This document shows, in pieces, positions 48,195 through 58,200 of a DNA stretch of 64,000 nt (position 1 is the first letter of the stretch; each line of letters starts with the position of its first letter). Source of the stretch: Bombyx mori (lineage: Eukaryota > Arthropoda > Insecta > Lepidoptera > Bombycidae); contig NC_085108.1 of assembly GCF_030269925.1 (NCBI RefSeq), forward strand, positions 496,001 to 560,000, in the 5' to 3' direction. The notes beneath the pieces were generated by a model. That model was not told the DNA's origin. It searched no databases and worked only from the letters and a program-made list of their open reading frames with translations. Position numbers and translations under genes: made by a program.

Positions 48195-48689
48195 GAATTG
48201 CTGTTCGTTAGTCTCGCTAAAACTCGAGAACGGCTGGACCGATTTGGCTAATTTTGGTCTTGAATTATTTGTGGAAGTTCAGAGAAGGTTTAAAAGGTAG
48301 ATAAATATGAAAATGCTCCTCGGAATTAAAAAAAAATAACAATTTTGTTTTCCCTTTGATGTGTCCCCCGTCGGACTGATTCCTTTTGTTTGTTTTTAGT
48401 TTATTTTATAAAAAAGTTTAGGGTCTTTTATTTATCGATTGATGCACTATGTTGCATAATGAGATTATTGACCAATCATCGATCACTAATAGTAAAAAAA
48501 AATATACATAATAATAAAATGTTTTTAAAACAGATGCGCGTGAAAGTAAAGAGGATGGCGCACGCGGCCATCGCCAAGAAGACCAAGAAGATGGGCCTCA
48601 AGGGAGAGGCGGACCGGTTCATCGGCACCAAGATGCCGAAGCATCTGTTCGCTGGAAAACGTGGGGTCGGCAAGACGGACCGGAGATAG
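36631..48689 (+). CDS. GTPBP4: Nucleolar GTP-binding protein 1 (NOG1/GTPBP4), complete
   Basis: Fifteen exons, all with GT-AG borders and compatible phase: 36631-36678, 36769-36921, 37342-37463, 37972-38107, 38878-38979, 40216-40308, 41136-41285, 42478-42635, 42986-43127, 43909-44089, 44598-44707, 45474-45592, 46538-46671, 47329-47459, 48534-48689. Total 1935 nt, 644 aa plus stop (human 634). Seen: [16 protein letters not shown] start; [22 protein letters not shown]1 GFPNVGKS (exon 5), G2 region PYAFTT (exon 6), G3 DTPG (exon 7), G4 NKMD (exon 8); [14 protein letters not shown] (exon 11); Arg/Ser-rich segment (exon 14); basic tail ending [10 protein letters not shown]. Known role: GTPase that joins pre-60S particles and acts in large-subunit maturation in the nucleolus. 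Exons 1-8 are AT-rich at wobble positions while exons 9-15 are strongly GC-rich. Introns hold SINEs, Helitrons, MITEs and a solo LTR. Confidence 0.97.
37540..37690 (+). mobile_element. tRNA-Arg-headed SINE, diverged fragment
   Basis: GGGCAGCCATTGTACTG, GAGACCTTAGAACTCATG and CACTTTAAATATC match the tail with many changes; in NOG1 intron 3. Confidence 0.5.
37795..37940 (-). mobile_element. tRNA-Arg-headed SINE, head half only
   Basis: CCTTCACTGTGAAAGTC, CATTAGAAAAATTG, a mutated GGTTCGAATACC box B and GTCTTATCTTTTAGGGCATG, just before NOG1 exon 4. Confidence 0.5.
39179..39457. mobile_element. MITE M, copy 2
   Basis: 279 bp in NOG1 intron 5 with the same TGAGTCG...CGACTCA ends as copy 1. Confidence 0.8.
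39867..40110 (+). mobile_element. tRNA-Arg-headed SINE, 5'-truncated
   Basis: CTGGTGGTAGGACCTCTTG to GAGCTCGTCCACACATC and an A-tail; ends about 105 bp before NOG1 exon 6. Confidence 0.75.
40430..41050 (+). repeat. Unclassified repeat G, copy 1 (split by a Helitron)
   Basis: GACCTGGTAACTAAGACC, GGTCAAGTCTTATTT, then after the Helitron AATGAAATGAGATGAGATG, ATATAATCTCAGTAAAC, CATTTTCCCACATTTGTGC and ACAACTTCACTCCTCG. Copies at 46850-47115 (reverse) and 55015-55370. Confidence 0.55.
40467..40703 (+). mobile_element. Non-autonomous Helitron, family A
   Basis: TATATATAAAAATGAATTGC start and GCCGGGTCAGCTAG end; some internal deletion relative to 8515-8802. Inserted in repeat G. Confidence 0.7.
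41560..41855 (+). repeat. Dispersed element C (Helitron-like 3' end)
   Basis: TGTCTGTCTGTCTGTCTG, GGTTGGACCGATTTTGACGG, ATAACCACGGG and an end TTCCGAAGCGAAGCG. The end sequence recurs at 52138-52160. Confidence 0.45.
41866..41997 (-). mobile_element. CR1/jockey-type LINE 3' stub, left duplicate
   Basis: TAAGGACCTTTAATTTTT then GTAGTCAGACGAGCATACGG to CTGCCTACCGAATAAT. The same unit, with the same flanks, recurs at 42281-42418 on the other side of MITE M copy 3. Confidence 0.7.
41998..42274. mobile_element. MITE M, copy 3
   Basis: 277 bp, TGAGTCG...CGACTCA ends, flanked by AAT on both sides; lies exactly between two copies of a LINE stub in NOG1 intron 7. Confidence 0.8.
42281..42418 (-). 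mobile_element. CR1/jockey-type LINE 3' stub, right duplicate
   Basis: TAAGGACCTTTAATTTTT to CTGCCTACCGAATAATT; differs from the left copy by a few small indels. Ends 60 bp before NOG1 exon 8. Confidence 0.7.
43147..43400 (-). repeat. MITE-like element H, copy 2
   Basis: GAAGTGAAACTTCTTTAGAA at the left and TTTCACTTCTACCGTGTGTG at the right; starts 20 bp after the NOG1 exon 9 donor. Confidence 0.55.
43440..43590 (+). repeat. Unclassified repeat E, copy 3
   Basis: CCCGAATCTCGCTAACGACA, CATTTTCAAG, GAACCGTCGG, GGGAGATCTTCCC. Confidence 0.4.
43595..43708 (-). mobile_element. CR1/jockey-type LINE 3' tail stub, diverged
   Basis: GTCAGACGAGCATACGACC, GATGGTGAGTGGTCATC, GACTTCAGCAATG. Confidence 0.5.
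44228..44335 (+). mobile_element. CR1/jockey-type LINE 3' tail stub
   Basis: GGCAGCGGCTTGGCTTTGC, CAAGTCCATGGGCGACGG, ACTCACCATCAGGTGGGCC, then A-rich; NOG1 intron 10. Confidence 0.65.
44751..44994 (+). mobile_element. tRNA-Arg-headed SINE, 5'-truncated with duplicated start
   Basis: CTGGTGGTAGGACCTCTTGT occurs twice in a row (44751 and 44776) before the normal tail; 43 bp after the NOG1 exon 11 donor. Confidence 0.7.
45149..45360 (-). mobile_element. Solo LTR
   Basis: Ends TGTTACGCGCTGGGG and CCGGCGTAACA form TG...CA termini with short inverted TGTTACGC/GCGTAACA; flanked by TTAT on both sides (45145-45148 and 45361-45364), a 4-bp target duplication. No internal region. NOG1 intron 11. Confidence 0.65.
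45690..46133 (-). mobile_element. tRNA-Arg-headed SINE, full length
   Basis: Oligo-T, full tail, linker GTTATTCCTTCACCGTGGAA and tRNA-like head with GATTCGAACACC; NOG1 intron 12. Confidence 0.75.
46817..46842 (+). repeat. (CT)n microsatellite
   Basis: Thirteen CT units in NOG1 intron 13, at the edge of repeat G copy 2. Confidence 0.9.
46850..47115 (-). repeat. Unclassified repeat G, copy 2
   Basis: Reverse of 40430-41050 and 55015-55370: ATTTCATCTCATTTCATTC, TTTACTGTAATTTTT-type segment, GACCTGGTAACTAAGACC on the minus strand. Confidence 0.5.
47518..47752 (+). mobile_element. tRNA-Arg-headed SINE, 5'-truncated
   Basis: CTGGTGTTTGGACCTCTTG to GAGCTCGTCCGCACATC and A-tail; NOG1 intron 14. 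Confidence 0.7.
48139..48450 (+). mobile_element. Non-autonomous Helitron, family A, with expanded (AT)n start
   Basis: The usual short TATATA start is expanded to a pure (AT)n run of about 50 bp (48141-48190), then GAATTGCTGTTCGTTAGTC. The 3' end breaks off at ATTGATGCACTATG without the CTAG end. It ends about 85 bp before the last NOG1 exon. Confidence 0.65.
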
Positions 48690-48769
48690 TGCATCAGTGG
48701 ACAGTGCTCTTTACCAATATATATATTTATACTATAGATCTTGTTTTATTGGTGGTGGTTTTTTGTTTT

Positions 48770-48872
48770 TGTTATTGTCCTTATAGGCAGACCGTATCCA
48801 CCTGATGGTGAATGGTTACCGTCGACCATGGACATCAGCAATGCCAGGGACAGAGCCAAGCTACTAGCTGAA
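48770..48872 (-). mobile_element. CR1/jockey-type LINE 3' tail stub
   Basis: TATAGGCAGACCGTATCC, CACCTGATGGTGAATGG, ACATCAGCAATGCCAGG; about 80 bp after the NOG1 stop codon. Confidence 0.55.
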
Positions 48873-49016
48873 TATCCTTAATGTAGCCCAATGGGGTCAA
48901 GTGATAGTATCGGGCCACAGGGAATGCAACCCAACCCGCTATCAATGCCATTTTTAAACGGAGTTCATTGCGCTGGATTAAAGTAAAATATGGTAGTTCA
49001 TGGTAGTGTTTTTAAA

Positions 49017-49452
49017 AGTCGTCGAGGCCTAACGGATAAGACGTCCGGTGCATTCGTGTTGAGCGATGCACCGGTGTTCAAATCCTGCAGGTGGGTACCA
49101 ATTTTTCTAATGTAATATGGACTTGACAATTGTTCACGATTGACTTCCACGGTGAAGGAATAACATCGTGTAATAAAAATCAAACCCGCAAACATTATAA
49201 TTTGCGTAATTACTGGTGGTAGGACCTCTTGTGAGTCCGCGCGGGTAGGTACCACCACCCTGCCTATTTCTGCCGTGAAGCAGTAATGCGTTTCGGTTCG
49301 AAGGGTGGGGTAGCTGTTGTAACTATACTTGAGACCTTAGAACTGATATCTCAAGGTAGATGGCGCATTTACGTTGTAGATGCCTATGGGCTTCCGTAAC
49401 CACTTAACACCAGGTGGGCTGTGAGCTCGTACACACATAGGCAATAAAAAAA
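49017..49452 (+). mobile_element. tRNA-Arg-headed SINE, full length
   Basis: Head GTCGTCGAGGCCTAACGGAT with box B GTTCAAATCC, linker, tail and A-tail in the plus orientation. Confidence 0.8.
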
Positions 49453-49849
49453 AAATGATTGAACGATTCGAATGAGATTTCTAACAAGCGTAGTTTATAG
49501 CATTTTAATAATATTTATCAGGACCCAAGCATCGCCGGGTACTTGTTATGCTAAATACGTGACGTCACGCAACAACGAACCCGTAAATGTACTAGAAGGT
49601 AGGATCATTTTAAATGCATTCCGACAGATTAATTAATTGTCGATCATAATTGCAATCAGTTTTAACTATCAAATTATTCTGTACCATTTAATTTTTAATT
49701 TCTTGTACAAAATCAAAGATAAATATTAAATAGTTTTTATAATTGTGTATACGAGTATCTGATTAGGTTAATTTAATATTCTATCATTTTTGTAGTAACT
49801 AGTTTCTTCTTACATCAGGATACAATTGATTTTGTATTGTTGTATTAAA

Positions 49850-50092
49850 TAGTTTTTTTTTATTGCTTAGACGTGTGGACAAGCTCACAGCCCACCTGGT
49901 GTTAAGTGGTTACTGGAGCCCATAGACATCTACTACGTAAATGCGCCACACACCTTGAGATATAAGTTCTAAGGTCTCAGTATAGTCACAACGGCTGCCC
50001 CACCCTTCAAACCGAAACGCATTACTGCTTCACGGCAGAAATAAGCGGGGCGGTGGTACCTACCCGTGCGGACTCACAAGAGGTCCTTCCAC
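49850..50092 (-). mobile_element. tRNA-Arg-headed SINE, head missing
   Basis: Oligo-T, GTGTGGACAAGCTCACAGCC to CAAGAGGTCCTTCCAC. Confidence 0.7.
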
Positions 50093-50284
50093 AAAAAAAC
50101 TAGTCAGTAGGGTTAACTAAGCTTATAAAATAAAAGTTGGGAATGTCTAATGCTTTATTGATCTGTGGTCTGGATCCCACCGCAAAAGGAGCGGTTTGTT
50201 TTGGCGGGATTGATTTTGTTTAGTATTTTTAGTTTTTGGGGTTGTTTCATTTAGACTTTCATGTACACATGAGCGACAGATATT

Positions 50285-51005
50285 CTAGGTAAAGACTAGC
50301 ACAGCGGCAAAGTCGAAATTCGACTATAATTAATTGAAATTATAAGTTTGTATACTAATATGGTTCTATTGGCAAATACTATTATAATTCTTTAATCACA
50401 AATCTCGCCAAGATTACACTTTAGACAAAAATGTTAAAGACGAACAATAGGGTTCATCCATATTATCTGGAACCGCTGCGTTCATCGACAGTGCGTTTCC
50501 AAAGATCTTTTTTGCCACGTACCCATCCGGCTTTGGAATGAACTCCCCTCCGCGGTGTTTCCCGAGCGCTATGACATGTCCTTCTTCAAACGAGGGTTGC
50601 GGAGAGTACTTTATGGTAGGCAGCAGCTTGGCTCTGCCCCTGGCATTGCTGACGTCCATGAGCGACGGTGACCACTCACCATCAGGTGGGCCGTATGCTC
50701 GTCTGCCTACAAAGGCAATAAAAAAAAATAAAAAAAATCTATTCTCAATTTGACAACAGACTAAGCAATGAGAAAAGTTTGACAATAAAAAAATAGTATG
50801 CATGCGCGTGTGTGTCAAATAGATGGTAGTGTGTGTAATTATTTTTTTTCGATTTAATGTATTTTTTATGCATAATTTTATAAAATAGTAATATTCTGCA
50901 CTCCTTCTCTACATTCTCTATAAGTGTGAGAAATTCCATACTCCTCCGTCCGCGCAATTTCCGTAAAAAGGGGTACAAGGTTTTTGCTTCACGTATTTAA
51001 TATAT
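50285..51005 (-). repeat. Unclassified repeat F, copy 2 (split by a LINE stub)
   Basis: Reverse of 6640-7075: AAGTCGAAATTCGACTATAA, CAAATCTCGCCAAGATTAC, then after the LINE stub ATTCTCAATTTGACAACAGA, TATGCATGCGCGTG, CTCCTCCGTCCGCGCAATTT. Confidence 0.5.
50448..50735 (+). pseudogene. CR1/jockey-type reverse transcriptase C-terminal fragment
   Basis: Reads [24 protein letters not shown] and [23 protein letters not shown] plus the 3' tail and A-run; inserted in repeat F. Confidence 0.65.
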
Positions 51006-51361
51006 AGATTTGTGGGATCGCGCGAGTCTGCGCTGCACAGCGCGCGGGCGTTGACCCGAGCATCAGCTGTTTTTCATTTTGTGTTTCATTGCTGGTTTTT
51101 TTTTAGTAATGTATTTTTTATGAAACTACTAATACTATTTTATGAAACTACACGATGGAGTGTAAATAATGCTAAAAAAACCTTTTAAAAATATGTTTTT
51201 TTTTTTTTAAATCAGGATCGATTTTTTTCCTTCTCATCACTTCCCATCATCAAAGGTGTCATTTCTACTATCGTCTGTCTTTGTTTTCGGAAGTGGTCTC
51301 CCAGTATCATTACATAGTATAAAACAAAGTCGCTTTCTCTGTCCCATATGTTTTTTTGTTT

Positions 51362-51465
51362 TTTTTTTTTATTGCCTTTGTAGGCAGACGAGCATACACC
51401 TGATGGTAAGTGGTCACCGTCGCTCATGCACGTCAGCAATGCCAGGGGCAGAGCCGCTGCCTACC
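51362..51465 (-). mobile_element. CR1/jockey-type LINE 3' tail stub
   Basis: TTTGTAGGCAGACGAGCATA, CCTGATGGTAAGTGGTC, CAGCAATGCCAGGGGCAGAG. Confidence 0.6.
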
Positions 51466-51489
51466 TACATCCCTCATCATCATCATTCC

Positions 51490-51990
51490 TTCCTATTACC
51501 CTCTGCTGGGGTGTAGGGCTCGAATCAAATTTTTCCATTTACATCGGTCTTGGGCAGTCTGTTCTAGCTCCTCCCACGCCATGCCCAAGACCCCTAGCTC
51601 CTGCTCCACCGAGCGACGCCAAGTTGTTCTGGGGCGGCCTCTTTTCCTCTTGCCAGACACTTTCCAGGTCAGTGCTCTTTTTGATAGGTGGGTATCGGGC
51701 TTTCTCAAAATGTCAAAATGTGTGTCAACCAATCCAATGCCACTTCCGCGTAAGGATCTCCTTCTCCATTGGTGTCTGCTTAGTGATCCTCCACAGCTCT
51801 TTGTTGCTGATCTTCTCAGGCCAAAAGATTTTCAAAATCTGACGCAGGCACTTATTCACAAACACTTGAAGTTTTCTTATCAAGTCCTTGCGAACAAACC
51901 AAGTTTCGCTTCCGTACAGCAATACAGACTTTACATTTGAGTTGAAGATCCTCACCTTTGTTCGTCTCGTTAAGGTTGAGGATCTCCACA
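51490..51990 (-). pseudogene. LINE reverse transcriptase C-terminal fragment
   Basis: Minus frames read KVRIFNSNVKSVLLYGSETW, NKCLRQILKIFWPEKISNKE, PMEKEILTRKWHWIG, then a frameshift and GRPRTTWRRSVEQELG. A truncated LINE ORF end. Confidence 0.75.
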
Positions 51991-51997
51991 CTGACAT

Positions 51998-52170
51998 ATA
52001 TCCCTATGTATGCTTAAATCTTTAAAACTACGCAACGGATTTTGATGCGGTTTTTTTTAATAGATAGAGTGATTGAAGAGGAAGGTTTATATGTATAATA
52101 ACATCCATTAAATAGTGGAGAAATCAATAATAAATTACAGTTTCCGAAGCGAAGCGAAGCTTAAATATAA
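51998..52170 (+). repeat. Dispersed element C-like repeat
   Basis: AAACTACGCAACGGATTTTG, TAGATAGAGTGATTGAAG and end TTCCGAAGCGAAGCGAAGC. It lies within 45 bp of the YEATS2 stop, so it may form part of the 3' UTR. Confidence 0.5.
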
Positions 52171-52211
52171 GTATAAATAAAAGGCGGCTGTGCTGTGGTA
52201 TAAATGTAATA

Positions 52212-55200
52212 TTATAAGTTGTGTTTGTCCTTGGGCGCGGCCCCCAGCGCCGCGTCCGTGAGCAGCGCGAGCCGGCCCGCCGCCGCGCCCGCCGCCACGG
52301 CGCCGCACGACACGCGCTCGCGGCGGTGCGACGACCTGCAACCGTGACGTCACTGTACACAACACTGCCACTCCCGGTCATCGTCGTATCGTCATGTTAT
52401 TGGTTACTGTCACACAGGATGCCCTGCGTAATTATACGTACAGCATACTGAAGTAATTATGCGGATTTTTCTCTTCGATCCTCTTACTTTCTTTTTTTTT
52501 TATGATTGAAGGATTACTGGTGGCTCGGATGCCTTTCCAGTTTCACCAGGATAGGTGGGCGAGCAAAGGCTCAGCCAGGAGGGGTGGGATTTGCTAACAG
52601 CTACCCGAGCGCCTCCGAAGGAGACCTAACAGCTCAAGAGTTCCTCTTACTAAGGCGTCGGAATATGTAGTATATATTACTCTAGGAAAGGCGATTGCAT
52701 GCAGCAGAGATGCGAATGCTGCGATGGATGTGTTGAATAACGAGAATGGATAGAATACGGAATCAATATGTTAGAGGAAGTCTGAAAGTGGCACCTGTGA
52801 CAGAGAAGCTGAGAAGTGCGCGTTTGGGATGGTATGGACATGTGATGAGACGAAATGAAAAAGGAAGGATATAGAGGAAGAGGTAGACCTAAGAAGAAAT
52901 GGATGGATTGCGTGAAAGACGATACGGGTAAGAGGGGAGTGAGCGAAGAAATGGTATATGATAGAAGAGTATGGAAGGAGAAATCATGTTGTGCCGAACC
53001 CCCAGGTAACTAGGAGAAGGGCAGGATAATGATGATGATACTCTAGGAAAGACGAATCTGATGGTACTGAGAATGAATCTATTTCTAAGAGGCAAAAAGG
53101 ACTAAATCATACATTAACAAAAAAAAAGGGCAAAGTTAGGCAATCCAGGCGCGCTTATTAACAGAAATCGACATAATTACTTCAGTGCGCCGCGTAGGGC
53201 ACCGGTCATTTGCATGACAAAAAGGGATAATATTCATTTCCCTATTTACATGAATACTTATCGTTTAGTTTATGTTTAGGGAACGCGCAATCGTAGGCAA
53301 TTATAGTCGAGAGAGGTCGTTGACCCCGACATTTAATTGTGTTACATTGCGCAGTTTGCAAGATAGTAAAACTGTGATGTCGATTATTTTATTGGCATCA
53401 TGTCTGGAGTCACTGGTGGTAAGACCTCTTGTGAGTCCGCACCGAGTCCGTAAAGCAGTAATGCGTTTCGGTTTGAAGGGTGGGGCAGCCGTTGTAGCTA
53501 TACTGAGACCTTAGAACTTATATCTCAAAATGGATGGCGCATTTACGTTGTAGATGTCTATGGGCTCCGGCAACCACTTAACACCAGGTGGGCTGTGAGC
53601 TCGTCCACACTTCCACTTAACACGGTTTTCGGGAATGTACAGATTTTATTACTTTAGTCTTCTTTAACAAATAATACTAAGGGCAGTATATGAGAGTGCG
53701 TGTATCGGTCGTACCCCGGCCAGGCGGTGTTGGTCCGGGCGAGGCTGTGCGCGAGCGCGCCCCGGAGTAGCTCGTCGGCCACGCTGCGGACCGCGGACAG
53801 CAGTACGGCGTGCACCGCGCTGGGGAACAAGGGACCTAGTCTTACTGATCTGACGCTTAATACAATAGAAAGTATTAAGTCACTACTTTGGGGACTAGTG
53901 TGCTTAGTGCGAGTTTTTCAAACTTAGGCAAACGTTCCAACTCCATACAAATATGAGTTAACTTTTACTCTATCGAGAACGTTAACACACTCGCACTAAG
54001 CACACAGATACTGTGTAGAGCGTGGACTGTAATTTGGACTGGTCGCTTCAATAAAGCTATATTCAGAGCGAAGCTATTTTCCTTTTAAGGTAGAACAAGT
54101 GCACGTACGACTAGAAATTTTTATTGTCGTCTACACTGACTGTGTTGCCACACTTATTAATGTGTTCCCACATTCAAAAACAGTCATACAAAACTTCATG
54201 TTTAGGATTGCCCTAAAACAGAGATCACACATGTACGCCAGAACAACTTATTGATTACGCTTAATCACGAGATATAATTTAACAGAAATTGTAAAGATGA
54301 TAAATCAGATAAATGTTTTCGTGAATAGTTTAAATTAATACCATTATTTAAAAACAAATTTGCACATAACATAAAAAAAAATCGATCACTACTTAAACTC
54401 ACCTGTAAGAATATCCGTTTCCAATATCTTCACATCGTAAATCGATACCGATATCAGCGCATTTCTTCTCAATATAAAAATACCTCAGTCTGTCGTCTTC
54501 GTTTTCCACTGGCAACACTGTCAACACCTCTTCAGACGGCAACTCCACTTTGACTTTGACAGGCGACTGACAGTTTACAACGTCGATTTCGTCATCCGAT
54601 CCCGTCAAATTGAGGACTTCGTTCTGACAACTGTATAACTCCGGGTCGAAGATTGACAGCGTTTTAATGTCAGATGTCAACCTTTCGTTATCGTCTGACG
54701 TCTCTGATCTGTCATTCAGGCAGTCCTTGCGTATGGGATAGTAGCCGTGCAGCCTAGAATAGATTAGTATTTGCTTTGTTCTCCATATTGTTTCGTTGTT
54801 AATGAAGTGCTCGCTTAATATTTTGTTGATTAGTTTCGCCCGTGACCACTGTAACGTAATAAGTGTAATGTTATGGCACATTGTTTTCTTTAACAGGTAT
54901 AAAGAGGGGGAAGAGTTTTTTTGGATATTTGTTCATCATGTTAGTGTTGTCTGCCTTACGATTCATGAAAAACTATCCGACCCATATTACCAAAGAGATA
55001 AGAGATTTTTTTATGGTATTTTATGACCTGGTTTCTAAGACCTTTAGGTCAAGTCTTCTTTAATTTATATTCTTATTTCTATGAAATATTACAATATGAA
55101 ATGAAATGAGAGGAGATGATATGGTATGAAATATAATCTCAGTAAAATGGTGGTCGTTTACTGAGACTTTTTTAGTGGACTTTTTGGAGGATCCCGAAAA

Positions 55201-58200
55201 GTTGCGTTCGGCGGCTTTATTTCATTTTCCCACATTTGTGCAGTTTCACAGATACTAAACAGTTAATAAGCCACCGTTATTACACATTTAAACCTAAACA
55301 CTAAATAGACAAAATATAACAAATCACACAACTTCACTCCTCGGGTTCCCTCCAAAAAGACCAGAGATGAGAGTTGTTGTACACCTTAAATAGATAATAT
55401 TGAGAGATAATACGAAACTATTATTATACACTTTGGCGGGTAGCATCAATACAACACAAGATATTTGACTCAATTTTTCAAGATTTTTATCAGAATTATA
55501 AAAAATGTAAATTAAAAAAAAAAAAAAAGATATTTGACAGATGCCTGAATCTCGCTTACGACATTTTCAAGATAAAGCGCATATACACAAGTTCCGAATA
55601 TTAACATTCGGACCGTCGCCGCGTCCGTCTACTGAGCAATATCACCTGCTCGGTGGAAATCTTTCCTCTGTCGTTAAACCTCCTAAAATACTAACTTGTT
55701 TTTATCCTACTTATTAACCCCGAGGGGGTATGATAGATTCACAGAATGAGTAGGTGAGCTCACGGGGCTCAAACCTGACGACGTTGCTAACACGAACCTT
55801 AGCAAGAGCCGTGCTTCGCAGAATCTACCACCGGATAGGAAACGCGACCCACTGAGAAGATCCGGCCAGAAACTCAGTGGGCTGTGTCTGAGGGTTCATT
55901 TACTCGTCGAGCCCTTCTTCGCAGACTAGAACGATGACCTCATATTGCTGCTGTTTGCTATGCTTATATTGCATTATATGCTATTATTATATACTAAAAT
56001 AGGAGCTCACTCACAATTCAGACACATTCACACATTTCAATTGGTTTCATTCATATTAACCAAATAATAGTCTGTAGATAGAATAAATAATAGTTTAAAA
56101 AAACTAACAAAATAGTCTTTTATAGGAAACCCAACTTAAAAAAAATATTGAATTAAAAATAGTGTAAAATTTATTTTCTATTTTTTAGTTGGATTTTCTA
56201 TAAAAGCGTATATTGTTAGTTTTTTTAAACTATTATTTATTTTTCATTTTTTAGTTGAATTTCAATTATTTTTGAATTTTTTTTTAAATGTTGAATTGTC
56301 ATCGGTCCTTGATTAGTATACCAAAAATCGAGTTAATCCGACGTTTTGAAGGAGGTCAAAATCATGTTCAAAGATTCTGTTACATACATACATACGTCTG
56401 AAGCTAATACAAGCGTAGCTTTAAAATGTATCGATGGGAACTCACCTCAATATTCCTACGTTTAGCAAAATCCATCTTCCAAAACCGTTCATAATTATCA
56501 ACGACAAATGGAAAGTTCTTCAAAAAGTCTGGATCCCGAGCGTCTTCACTCACCAATGGAATTCTTTTCACTAAAAAACTTACAGCGGTCCTAACACAAT
56601 CAAACTTATTCATACTCGAACACAAAAACTCATACAGCGAATGTTCTTTTTTGACACCGGCAACATTACAAAGCGGTGTTGCCAGATAACAATGATCGTT
56701 TTGTATATGAGAGTAATCGTTCACTTTATTAGCACTTAACTTAGGTTTTAATAATGACACACCGTGTTTTCTATTTCTAACACTCTTCAGGCCGTTTGAT
56801 TTGATCGGACTGATTTTAGCAGTTTTATTATTGATCACTATTTCCTGCACTTTACTGAGATCGAGCGTTCTGTCCATTTCTAAATAATAAATCTTCCCCG
56901 TTGTGGGTTCCATGTATTTCACTATACGCTTCTTCGGTAGATTTGGTTTCTTTAGTATTTCATCGGGGAATTCGTTGAGGCGTTCACACGGATCTGTCCA
57001 GGTCTGAGGCTCCGGAGGCTCAGTTTTCACGACTAGCTCACTGTCGTAGTAATTAATGTCGAGTTCAGCTTTCTTTTCTGGTTTGATTATCATCTCGTCA
57101 ACATCAAAGGATGTGTCTTTGTGTTCGTTGCTGAAGAACTCTAACCAGTTATCGGTTTGACAGCTTGCCTGCGACTCCACATCTTCTACTGGCTCCGTCT
57201 TAGGTTGTATTAGTTCAGGTGTTGGCTCATTTTGTTCGTCGGTTTGCGTGTCTTCTTTGTATTCATATTTTAGCATTTCTTCCGTGCTGTATAACCAAAC
57301 ATCTACCAATGTTTCTCCACCTGAAATACGATTAAATACATTATTGAAACTAATAATCTATAAGCTGATGTGTCAAAAGCATACTTATATACATATACAA
57401 ACATATTCTAAGATTGATGAGTAAACACAAACACCACATTGTAAATTATTTTTTATATATGTGTTGTATAATCTATATACTAATATATAAATCTACAGTG
57501 GTTTTTACGGATGTTCCGTTATAACTACTGAACCATGCATCCGATTGACTTGAAACTTGGTATCCATGTAGAAAATACATGTACTTAATGGATAGGTTAG
57601 TATTTATATGAGTGTTGGACTCCCTAATAATAATGACAATAAATAATAATGTTAATTTTAATTGCCCAGCGAAGCGAGCGAGTACGGCTAGTGTACTCAT
57701 AAGTTTATTTATTTAATAAAGACTTCAGTCGCGGTTTATATTTGGGAAAATGAATCTTTGATAACCACAAACATTTGTCTTATCTATCAATATTATATAC
57801 CAATGTCAGGTCCGGAATATAATTCTGATTATCCTAAAAGTGTTATGGCTGTCTATAGCTTAGATTCGTTTTAATATTTAATGATATTGATGCATTCAAA
57901 TATCATACATTGTTAATGAGACAGCTTTAGAATTAATAAGTAAACTATTAAGTTAATAAATGAGATATTTAAGTTTCTCATCTTGGCACCTTGACTAACT
58001 TTCATTTGTAATTTTGTTAGATGTATAAAAAAAAATGTATAATGCGAGCGGAGAGTTTGGGGTTCAGTCGTTGACAGAGCATCGCCCTGCCTATTTCTGC
58101 CGTGAAGCAGTAATGCGTTTCGGTTTGAAGGGTGGGGCAGGCATTGTAACTATACTGAGACCTTAGAACTTATATCTCAAAAGGTGGGTGGCGCATTTAC

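Noticed and set aside
51410..51940. 176- and 138-codon plus-strand ORFs
   Set aside because: They are antisense to the LINE reverse-transcriptase fragment at 51490-51990.
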